Made by a program: the position numbers and the translations under genes
Shown here: one piece after another, positions 1-6,079 of the stretch
Numbering within the stretch: the stretch's first letter is position 1
Layout: the number at the start of each line of letters is the position of its first letter
Notes under the pieces: generated by a model
The model's database searches: none
Told to the model about the DNA's origin: nothing
Seen by the model: the letters and a program-made list of their open reading frames with translations, nothing else
Source of the DNA: JBBEBE01 sp051746765
Lineage (GTDB): Bacteria; Bacteroidota; Rhodothermia; Balneolales; Balneolaceae
Assembly (NCBI GenBank): GCA_051746765.1
Contig: JBNJFK010000063.1
Coordinates: forward strand, 1-10,741
Length of the DNA: 10,741 nt
Direction: 5' to 3'

Positions 1-78
1 GACCCGAGTCGTCACGACCCGCATTCGCTCGTCGCAAACCCACACGACTCCATTCACTATATGTTGTTCTGTTCTCTC

Positions 79-1329
79 TCATTGTATTCCCTGCCCGTCT
101 TCTATAAACAGCAGTCCATTCTCCCCACCGAAACCGTCAGGGACTGTATAGGTCTCCTCGGTAAAGTTCATCCAGCTCTTCTCTCCCGATCCATCGATCA
201 GGACAATCTTGTATTCGTATCCACCCGGTTCCAGCGTCACATCGGCTGCGTACCGGTTCTTCCCTGTTTTCACCAGGGGGACTCCGGGATCTGCCCAATC
301 GTTGAACTCTCCAGTCAAATAGAGCACTCCCTCACCGTCGTAGGGAATCGTAAACTGCACACCCCCCCGACGTTCATTCGATTCACGAAGTGCCACCTCC
401 GGCTCCCCGTCTCGTCGAAACCATGCATCCGGCCGAAGCGTCACCCGCACCCCTCCAGTCACGTGCAGATCATGGACCAATGTCTCGCTCGTCGCAGACG
501 AGAGCAGCAGATAGTCGGCCCCGGCCGTCAGTGACACCCGATCACTCACCCGGAATCGTCCCTGCAGGCCGCTTCTCCAGAGACGGTCGGTCTCCTGCAG
601 CTCGACCCAGCCGGTCGGTGCCCCTCCATCGGGGGCAAACCAGTCATACCGGTACTGATCCACTCCGGCGCGCACACCGACCGAGAGTCGGTCCGTCGCC
701 CGATGGTCGGCCGATGCGTAGAGGCTCACGGTGCCGGACGGATCGTCCAGATCACCGTAGAGGCCTCCGCGCAGCTGCCACCGATATCCAAAGGCATGTT
801 CCATGTCAACTCCGTAGAGATCGAAGCGGCTCGATGTATTGCCACTCGTTTCCAGATTCCGGAATCGTCGCCCGGACGATCCCGCTTTCAATTTCACTTG
901 GGTAAACGGTCCGGGTCGCCAACGCACGTGCGGTAGAAACCACCACCCGTCGCGACTGTACCCGGTCGTGACCGTTTGCAGCCCCGACTCCAGGCCGACT
1001 CTCCAGTCCGATGCCAGTCGGTAGCGGGCATTCCATTGACTGTACCCGCCGTAAAGTGTCGCTGCATCCCCGCTCACCGGTTCGAACATGCCGCCCAGTG
1101 AGGCGTCGGCCGAAAATCGATCTCGTTCGTAGAGAACACTCAGAGCGGGCAGAAGCAATCCGTATCCGGTCGTCTGACTCCGGTTCCACTCCCCGTAAAA
1201 AGGGACCAGATAGCTGTTGCTCGACACCCCTGTCCGTGCATCCAGCGTGAGCCATGCAGAAAGAGACTGTCCGGCGAGCGGAGCGGCCGGAAGGCAGAGC
1301 ATCAGCAGAAGAAGAAAGCGTCGAATCAT
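79..1329 (-). CDS. Putative outer-membrane beta-barrel protein with C-terminal CBM48/AMPK-beta-like glycogen-binding domain
   Basis: The product has 416 residues. Residues 1-20 form a signal peptide (Arg-rich start, Leu-rich core, likely cleavage after LAG). Residues about 25-300 alternate polar and hydrophobic residues with many Gly, Tyr and Trp, as in transmembrane beta-strands (for example around 215-230 and 262-300). I infer an outer-membrane barrel; no family was recognised. Residues about 322-412 are an early-set/CBM48-type module with GEFNDW at 341-346 and YEYK at 371-374. By alignment from memory to the AMPK beta-1 glycogen-binding domain, its ligand residues W100, K126, W133, L146 and N150 correspond to W345, K374, W386, F400 and N404, so binding of an alpha-glucan or similar glycan is plausible. 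The gene lies 71 bases downstream of the anti-sigma-like gene and is probably co-transcribed. The ATG at 1329 is chosen because the signal peptide starts there; no clear ribosome-binding site precedes it. Confidence 0.75.
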   Translation of the reverse strand: MIRRFLLLLMLCLPAAPLAGQSLSAWLTLDARTGVSSNSYLVPFYGEWNRSQTTGYGLLLPALSVLYERDRFSADASLGGMFEPVSGDAATLYGGYSQWNARYRLASDWRVGLESGLQTVTTGYSRDGWWFLPHVRWRPGPFTQVKLKAGSSGRRFRNLETSGNTSSRFDLYGVDMEHAFGYRWQLRGGLYGDLDDPSGTVSLYASADHRATDRLSVGVRAGVDQYRYDWFAPDGGAPTGWVELQETDRLWRSGLQGRFRVSDRVSLTAGADYLLLSSATSETLVHDLHVTGGVRVTLRPDAWFRRDGEPEVALRESNERRGGVQFTIPYDGEGVLYLTGEFNDWADPGVPLVKTGKNRYAADVTLEPGGYEYKIVLIDGSGEKSWMNFTEETYTVPDGFGGENGLLFIEDGQGIQ

Positions 1330-1400
1330 GAAGAGAGCTGAATTTGTTAAGGCTCTCTAATCTAACGCTCTGCCGCTGTTCGAACAACCGGCTCCATATG

Positions 1401-2261
1401 TTATAGGTAGAGTACAGCATTTTCATTGCCAAATCCGTCGTCTCTGGTGATTTCGGCGAAGGGATCGGTGATCCACTCCTCCCCGTTTCGAATAAACATG
1501 TAGTGGTGCTCGCCGCGTGGAACCTGGACCATACCGGTCCAGACCTGTCGGTCTCCCACCTGCTCGCGTGTGAGCGTCATCGGTTCCCATTCGGTGAAGT
1601 CCCCGGCCACGGCCAACTGCTCCGCATCCGGATCAATGAATACAAACCGGATCCAGACACTTTCGGCCTCTTCGGCCACCACTTGAGTTGCCAACGGCTC
1701 ATCTGCCCTCAATTCGTCCGCCGGAGCGGCCTGTTCGGTCACCGCCCCGCCATTGTCGGCAACCGGCCCTCCATCCGAGCCGGCAGGGCCCGAAAACATC
1801 ACGGCCCATCCACCGACAAGCGCCAACAGCGCTGCCATCGCCCAGACCGGGCGCAGTTCAAATCGGGCGGGTTCCATCATTCGTTCCATTACGCGGGCCA
1901 ACCGCTCCAGTATCGCCTGTTCGGCTTCCTGGCGACGCGATCGGCTCTCGCCGTAACTGGCCTCTGTCTCGTGCTCGGATTGGAGTTGCAACTCCCGCTC
2001 GGAGACCGCTTGCATCACCCGGTCGGAGAAACGGTCCGGCACGGCTGCCTGCGCCTCGTCAAGCTCCTGCAGACGGGCCGGCAACTCCCGCTCCATGCGT
2101 AGCCATTCCCGAAGAATCGGGTCCTCCGCAATCACCAGCAGCGCGTCTCGCTCCTCCTCGATCGAGAGTTCGCCATCGAAATATCGACGCACCAGCTCCT
2201 CTTCGGGGGAGTTCTCGCTCCGGTCGGGTCTGTTCTCTGGAAAGTCGTTGGTCGGCTTCAT
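1401..2261 (-). CDS. Membrane-bound anti-sigma-factor-like protein with periplasmic CBM48/AMPK-beta-like domain
   Basis: The product has 286 residues. The cytoplasmic part (1-137) begins with a helical segment, RRYFDGELSIEEE at 25-37, like the YLDGELS-type helix of zinc-finger anti-sigma domains, but the His/Cys zinc ligands are absent. A charged, coiled-coil-like stretch follows (about 85-130). One transmembrane helix lies at about 138-157, then an acidic, Ala/Pro-rich linker (158-200), then a C-terminal early-set/CBM48-type module (201-286). That module has GDFTEW at 220-225, W263 and a DGFGNEN turn at 275-281. Its ATG overlaps the stop of the ECF sigma gene in ATGA, implying translational coupling and a sigma/anti-sigma pair. 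The inferred role is to hold the sigma factor at the membrane and release it in response to a periplasmic signal. The anti-sigma role rests on position, topology and the DGELS-like helix; it is not a confident family match. Confidence 0.8.
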   Translation of the reverse strand: MKPTNDFPENRPDRSENSPEEELVRRYFDGELSIEEERDALLVIAEDPILREWLRMERELPARLQELDEAQAAVPDRFSDRVMQAVSERELQLQSEHETEASYGESRSRRQEAEQAILERLARVMERMMEPARFELRPVWAMAALLALVGGWAVMFSGPAGSDGGPVADNGGAVTEQAAPADELRADEPLATQVVAEEAESVWIRFVFIDPDAEQLAVAGDFTEWEPMTLTREQVGDRQVWTGMVQVPRGEHHYMFIRNGEEWITDPFAEITRDDGFGNENAVLYL

Positions 2262-2863
2262 GATTTCGTATTCGTATCTCGATTTCCGGTCTGTCCGGTT
2301 CGGCCCATCCGGTACTGAAGTTCCTTTCGGGCCCGGTATACACGCACTTTCAATGCACTGACGGAGACCCCCAAACGCTCGGAGATCACCTCGTAACTAC
2401 AGCCGTCGCGCACCTTCAATAGAAGCGGTTCAGCCATCTCCGGCCCCAACTGCTCGAGGGCACGGTTCAATTGGTCCATCGTCTCTGCCCGTTCGATCCG
2501 ATCGACGGGCGTCTCTTCATCCTTCCAGTGACGATCCAGAAAATCAGGATCGTGCTCGCTGATGCGGCTGTTCTTTCGTCGAATATTCTTGACGTAGTCG
2601 CGACACCGGTTGCTGGCCAGTGTAAAAAGCCAGGTCGAAAACTTCGAACGCCCGTCAAACTGTTCGAGTCGCTCCCAGGCCATGACAAAAATGTCCTGAA
2701 CCAACTCCTGTACCTGCTCTTCGTCGTCGTGTACATACCGCCTCACAATGTGAAAGATCATCGGGGTGAACCGCTCGACCACCTCGCGGTATCGCTCGGT
2801 CTCTCCCGAACGGATCTCCGCAATGAGCTGTTCTTCCCGCTCTATGTCAGGTTCTCTCTTCAT
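2258..2863 (-). CDS. ECF-type RNA polymerase sigma factor
   Basis: The product has 201 residues, a usual length for the sigma-70 ECF family. Sigma region 2 spans about residues 22-95. It includes a DIFVMAWERLEQFDGRSKFS stretch (57-76) and the following TWLFTLASNRCRDY, which bind core polymerase and the -10 element. Region 4 spans about 125-180. It contains the helix-turn-helix CSYEVISERLGVSVSALKVR (155-174), followed by the typical VYRARKEL ending, and recognises the -35 element. No region 1.1 or 3 is present. The gene's stop overlaps the start of the anti-sigma-like gene by four bases, the classic layout of an ECF operon. It is read leftward from the divergent region at 2864-3200. The start at 2863 gives a normal N-terminus, though no strong ribosome-binding site is visible. 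The target regulon is unknown beyond probable autoregulation. Confidence 0.93.
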   Translation of the reverse strand: MKREPDIEREEQLIAEIRSGETERYREVVERFTPMIFHIVRRYVHDDEEQVQELVQDIFVMAWERLEQFDGRSKFSTWLFTLASNRCRDYVKNIRRKNSRISEHDPDFLDRHWKDEETPVDRIERAETMDQLNRALEQLGPEMAEPLLLKVRDGCSYEVISERLGVSVSALKVRVYRARKELQYRMGRTGQTGNRDTNTKS

Positions 2864-3051
2864 TCACTGGACGATTCTTCGACACCGGTGCAGAACCAAT
2901 CCGGACGATTCCGGGCGATCCTCGGGCTATTCGTTCCACATTACACAACTCTTGCCCGTGGTGCACCGTTCAGGGGTCGTCTGGACGGGGACCACCCGTT
3001 CCGCCGCTTCACCGTGCCAGCCACTTCCTTGTGGAGCGAACCTGTCGGTTG

Positions 3052-3076
3052 GACGACCTGTTTCGGGAAAAGTTAC
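3052..3076 (-). promoter_or_regulatory. Candidate ECF-type promoter toward the sigma factor operon
   Basis: Read on the minus strand, GTAAC (3076-3072) is followed after 16 bases by CGTC (3055-3052). This spacing and these half-sites resemble ECF promoters (AAC-containing -35, CGTC-like -10). It would give a 5' leader of roughly 180 bases before the sigma start, which is long. Autoregulation is typical of ECF operons, but such short motifs occur by chance. Confidence 0.25.
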
Positions 3077-3085
3077 AGAACCGTT

Positions 3086-3110
3086 GGAACTTTTATTTTG
3101 AATACGCGTA
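3086..3110 (+). promoter_or_regulatory. Candidate ECF-type promoter toward the sigma-54 activator / lptE operon
   Basis: GGAAC at 3086-3090 is followed after 16 bases by CGTA at 3107-3110, with an AT-rich spacer. GGAAC(TT) is the classical -35 of sigma-E-like ECF factors. Transcription would begin about 85 bases upstream of the ATG at 3201. Together with the minus-strand motif it forms a back-to-back pair only nine bases apart. Confidence 0.3.
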
Positions 3111-3200
3111 ACGCCCCCTCACATGTTGATGCAGGCGACCAATCGTGTTACATTGTCATATTGTCAGGAATCGAGAGGGAGGCGAATAAACGCGCATATT

Positions 3201-4481
3201 ATGGATAGAGAAGCATTTCAAGAGCGGTACGGGTTATTGGGCCGCTCCGCGGCCATGCGCCATGTAATTGACAAAGTGGTCCAGGTGGCCGGAACCGACA
3301 TTACAGTCCTCATGCAGGGCGAGAGCGGTGTCGGCAAGGATGTGACGGCCCGGGCAATTCACGCCTTGAGCGAACGGAAGCATCACGACCTGGTCATCGT
3401 CAACTGTGGAGCAATTCCGGAAGGGATTATCGAAAGCGAACTGTTCGGTCACGAAAAAGGCTCCTTTACCGGTGCCAATGAAACCCGGCAGGGCTATTTC
3501 GAGAAGGCCGACGGGGGTACCATCTTTCTGGACGAGATCGGTGACACACCGAAAAATGTACAGGTAAAGCTCCTCCGGATACTCGAGTCCGGCGAATACT
3601 TCCGGGTCGGCTCCAGCCAGATGCGCACGACCGACGCACGCGTGATTGCAGCCACCAATCAGGATCTCTGGAAACTGGTCGAAGATGGCTCGTTTCGGGA
3701 AGATCTCTACTACCGGCTCGATACAGTGCGCCTGACCATTCCCCCGCTCCGTGATCGAACAGAGGACATCCTCCCCATCTTTGAAAAATTTGTCCAGGAG
3801 TACTCTGCCAAATATGACTCGGTCTTCCGCGGTCTTTCCGATGACGCACGCGATCTGCTGGTCTCCTACCGGTGGCCGGGCAACATCCGCGAACTGCGAA
3901 ACGTGGCCGAGCAGCTGGTGGTTCTCGAAAAATCACAGTTTGTAGACAAAGAGTCCCTCCAAAAATACCTGAAAGGGCGTCAGCGGGTCGGACAAACCGA
4001 CCACCTGCCGGTGTTGGGTCAGGATCGCGAACCGAACGAAGAACCCCGAAACGAGTTTCGAAACGACGAGACCCCGCTCATCTATCGAGCTCTTCTGGAG
4101 TTGCAGGGGGACATGAGTGACCTCAAAAAGATGCTCGGTCAGTTCCTCTACAGCCAGTTTTCATCCAAACAGATCCGCGCACTCCCGGCGGCCATGCAGC
4201 GATCGATCGATCCCAACGAGCTGAACCCGGATCTCGCCTTTGGCCGGGACCAGGAGTCGCCACCCGGCCGGTTTGGCCCCGAGGAGCGTGAAGAGGAGAA
4301 CAGCGATCCGGTGCGCGACTATTTCAAACAGGGTGAGATTCCCTCGATCGAGGACACCGAAAAGTTTCTGATCGTACAGGCGCTCAAACATTTCAAAGGG
4401 AACCGTCGAAAGGCCTCCGAAGCGCTCGGCATCAGTGAACGAACCCTCTACCGAAAGCTGGATCAGTATGAACTGGAGTAA
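3201..4481 (+). CDS. Sigma-54-dependent transcriptional activator (AAA+ enhancer-binding protein without receiver domain)
   Basis: The product has 426 residues from the ATG at 3201. The AAA+ sigma-54 interaction domain spans about 11-245. It has Walker A GESGVGKD (40-47), the sigma-54 contact loop as GSFTGA (87-92; consensus GAFTGA), Walker B GGTIFLDE (105-112), REDLYYRL (166-173) and the sensor II stretch WPGNIRELRN (225-234). A variable, charged linker (about 260-375) leads to a Fis-type helix-turn-helix at the C-terminus (about 385-426), with NRRKASEALGISERTLYRKL at 401-420. No receiver, GAF or PAS domain precedes the AAA+ domain, so input must come through its level, a partner protein or the linker. 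A version of this gene just ahead of lptE is common in Bacteroidota. The start at 3201 is chosen because the family begins about ten residues before GLLGRS. Its stop lies inside the proposed lptE start region. Confidence 0.93.
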   Translation: MDREAFQERYGLLGRSAAMRHVIDKVVQVAGTDITVLMQGESGVGKDVTARAIHALSERKHHDLVIVNCGAIPEGIIESELFGHEKGSFTGANETRQGYFEKADGGTIFLDEIGDTPKNVQVKLLRILESGEYFRVGSSQMRTTDARVIAATNQDLWKLVEDGSFREDLYYRLDTVRLTIPPLRDRTEDILPIFEKFVQEYSAKYDSVFRGLSDDARDLLVSYRWPGNIRELRNVAEQLVVLEKSQFVDKESLQKYLKGRQRVGQTDHLPVLGQDREPNEEPRNEFRNDETPLIYRALLELQGDMSDLKKMLGQFLYSQFSSKQIRALPAAMQRSIDPNELNPDLAFGRDQESPPGRFGPEEREEENSDPVRDYFKQGEIPSIEDTEKFLIVQALKHFKGNRRKASEALGISERTLYRKLDQYELE

Positions 4482-5103
4482 GTTTCGACAGTTCTCCGCA
4501 GATTCCAATTCTGCTTCTGCAGACGGTCTCAACGGGGAGAACCGAACCGGAATCCCGACCGGGTGCCCCGGCATTAGGGGATTGACTGGATCCCTGTCTC
4601 GTGCAGGCATCTGGGCTTTGACACTCGTTCTGCTGAGCGTGGGCGGATGTGTCTCCTACAGCTTTACAGGGGCCTCCATCCCCTCGGATGTGCGAACCGT
4701 ACACATTCCGTTCTTTGACGATCAGTCCGGAGGGGGAGTGGCCGATTTGAGTGACCAGCTCAACCGCGCATTGATTCAACGGTTTGTCAACCAGAGCCGT
4801 CTTTCACAAACCGGTGAGCAGCAGGGAGCCGATGCATGGGTCGAGGGGCAGATCGTCTCCTACCAGATCCGTTCATCCAGTATTGGTGGTGATCAACAAG
4901 CCAATTTGAACGAGGTGACCATCACGGTCCGGGCCGTATTCCAATATGCGGACGAGGATGAACCTCTCTACAGCAAAAACTTCAGTGGTTCGGGCACCTA
5001 CGATGTACAGGAAAGCCCGGTCGACGGCGAGACGGCCGCTGCCGCCCAGGCGTTGCAGCAGATTGCAAACAACATGTTCAACGATGCGGTAAGCAACTGG
5101 TAA
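4468..5103 (+). CDS. lptE: LptE-family LPS-assembly lipoprotein
   Basis: The product has 211 residues from the ATG at 4468. LptE is an outer-membrane lipoprotein that plugs the LptD barrel and helps insert lipopolysaccharide into the outer leaflet. A hydrophobic stretch (about 47-60) ends in a lipobox SVGGC (57-61), so C61 should be lipidated. It is followed by the Bacteroidota LptE signature VSYSFTGASIP (62-72), then a VRTVHIPFF strand and a C-terminal QALQQIANNMFNDAVSNW helix. The first 46 residues before the hydrophobic core are unusually long for a signal peptide. An in-frame TTG at 4582 would give a normal one, as would some other internal start. From the ATG at 4468 the gene overlaps the activator by 14 bases, implying one operon. 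The family call is firm; the start is not. Confidence 0.87.
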   Translation: MNWSKFRQFSADSNSASADGLNGENRTGIPTGCPGIRGLTGSLSRAGIWALTLVLLSVGGCVSYSFTGASIPSDVRTVHIPFFDDQSGGGVADLSDQLNRALIQRFVNQSRLSQTGEQQGADAWVEGQIVSYQIRSSSIGGDQQANLNEVTITVRAVFQYADEDEPLYSKNFSGSGTYDVQESPVDGETAAAAQALQQIANNMFNDAVSNW

Positions 5104-5210
5104 CCCCTCGAATACAGCCCTTCGGGACGGCCTTTCGAACTGAACCCACAGTCCACCCGTCGGCCGTTTCCCGGGTCGTGAAGAGTGCGTAACGAGAGTT
5201 GTTTTTTAGC

Positions 5211-5237
5211 AGGGGAGCAGATAGTTTCCTCATCTGC
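5211..5237 (+). promoter_or_regulatory. Hairpin between a Shine-Dalgarno-like run and the TPR gene start
   Basis: AGGGGA (5211-5216) is separated from the ATG at 5238 by 21 bases. Those bases form a perfect 6-base-pair stem, GCAGAT (5217-5222) with ATCTGC (5232-5237), and a 9-base loop. Folding would bring the purine run next to the ATG, or alternatively block ribosome entry. It could affect translation of the TPR gene relative to lptE. The pairing is directly visible; the function is inference. Confidence 0.35.
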
Positions 5238-5870
5238 ATGAAACCCCTCCTCGAGAACATACCTCACTCCCTGCGCGGCTACCTGGATCACTTCCAAAAG
5301 GATCCGGACGAAGCGATCGATCGCCTGCGACGACATCTGGGACGGAGGGGACCCGATGCGGTGGGACACTACCTTCTCGCCTGGCTCTGTCACCACAATG
5401 GGTATCGCGAGGAAGCTGTCCGGGCCGCCTGGAAAGCACGTATTTTCTCTCCTGGAAGTCCGGCAACCGAACGGCTGCACTACTACTTGAGTCACCCGGA
5501 CGGATTCAACGCCTGGGCCCCCGATCCCTCGGCTGCGACAACATCCAGACCGGCGGCCGCTGCGCCGAAGAGAACCTGGTCCCGTCCGATTCAGGATCTC
5601 GACGGACTCATCGATAAGCTCTCTTCGGTCGAGTCGCGAGCAATCCGAATGGATCCCGACAAGGGGGGAGAACCGGATCAGGACTTGAGCGCCGACTCCC
5701 TGGAGGTGGACGACATTGTCACTGACACCATCGCCTGGATCCATGAATCACAAGGCAACCATGCCCAGGCGATCCGGATCTATGAACAGCTCAAGGAGAA
5801 TTGGCCAAAAAAACGGGACGAATATGAAGAGAAGATTGCCCGCCTGAAGAAAGAGCTCTCCGAGAGCTGA
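5238..5870 (+). CDS. Small tetratricopeptide-repeat protein of the lptE operon
   Basis: The product has 210 residues from the ATG at 5238. The N-terminal half (about 1-92) is helical and TPR-like (DEAIDRLRRHL, VGHYLLAWLCHHNGYREEAV). A Pro/Ala/Ser-rich linker (93-115) and a charged stretch follow. A clear TPR unit, TDTIAWIHESQGNHAQAIRI (162-181), is followed by a YEQL and KRDEYEEKIARLKKEL helix (192-207). There is no signal peptide or membrane segment, so it is probably cytoplasmic. A TPR protein with the same C-terminal pattern commonly sits after lptE in Bacteroidota, usually followed by secG; its function is unknown. It begins 134 bases after lptE. A TTG at 5199 in the same frame would add 13 residues, but the ATG is preferred. 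No secG follows; the next gene is convergent. Confidence 0.82.
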   Translation: MKPLLENIPHSLRGYLDHFQKDPDEAIDRLRRHLGRRGPDAVGHYLLAWLCHHNGYREEAVRAAWKARIFSPGSPATERLHYYLSHPDGFNAWAPDPSAATTSRPAAAAPKRTWSRPIQDLDGLIDKLSSVESRAIRMDPDKGGEPDQDLSADSLEVDDIVTDTIAWIHESQGNHAQAIRIYEQLKENWPKKRDEYEEKIARLKKELSES

Positions 5871-5885
5871 CGTTCGCCTTTTTTT
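5854..5885 (+). terminator. Weak terminator-like hairpin and T-run after the TPR gene
   Basis: AGCTCTC (5854-5860) and GAGAGCT (5862-5868) are perfect inverted arms overlapping the last codons. They are best drawn as a 6-base-pair stem with a 3-base loop. A run of seven T begins ten bases later (5879-5885). The long gap between stem and T-run makes it non-canonical. Confidence 0.3.
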
Positions 5886-6079
5886 CGTCTCTACGACAAA
5901 CGCCTGTAGAACTACGTTTTTATGCCTGGTTTTATTCTCTTGGCGAACGTTCTGTTCTGCAAACGCTCTGCACTGACGAACAGCGCCTTGGCCGGTGTTG
6001 CGTTATGACAAACATTCGCACGAACAACAACACGTCCTGGCAAGCGTCGTACCTTGTTGAACTGCCCTTCTAACAGGTG
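5871..6079. other. Convergent intergenic gap without genes; degenerate repeats
   Basis: This gap lies between the 3' ends of the TPR gene and the MBL-fold gene. No credible coding sequence, tRNA or secG is seen. ACGTTCGCC (5870-5878) and its inverse GGCGAACGT (5942-5950) could pair around a 63-base loop. A loose motif, GAC(A/G)AAC followed by CGC, recurs near 5895, 5975 and 6007. The gap could carry terminators for both sides or a small RNA, but neither is demonstrated. Confidence 0.4.

Larger units (their letters stand above)
2864..3200. other. Divergent intergenic region between the ECF operon and the sigma-54 activator operon
   Basis: This 337-base gap separates genes read in opposite directions, so it should carry promoters for both. 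I see no convincing gene in it. An in-frame extension of the activator back to an ATG at 3123 is possible, but the added 26 residues do not resemble the family. Two promoter-like motifs of ECF spacing lie at 3052-3076 (minus) and 3086-3110 (plus). A 10-base direct repeat, GGACGATTCY, occurs at 2869-2878 and 2903-2912, close to the sigma start, and could be an operator or chance. An AT-rich patch lies at 3085-3105. Confidence 0.6.

Noticed and set aside
806..1432. Long open frame on the minus strand overlapping the barrel and anti-sigma genes
   Set aside because: It overlaps the barrel-protein gene in another frame, has no recognisable domain and an Arg/Ser-rich composition typical of shadow frames in GC-rich DNA.
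3005..3019. TGGCACG on the minus strand, a perfect sigma-54 -24 element before the ECF operon
   Set aside because: The matching -12 element is AAGC rather than TTGC, and the spacing is one base short. I do not count it as a sigma-54 promoter.
3123..3200. 26-residue N-terminal extension of the sigma-54 activator from the ATG at 3123
   Set aside because: The family begins near MDREAF at 3201. The extension is not family-like and would lie only just downstream of the candidate promoter.
2471..3208. Long plus-strand open frame opposite the sigma gene and across the divergent region
   Set aside because: It is antisense to a clear ECF sigma factor for most of its length, and its translation has no domain-like pattern.
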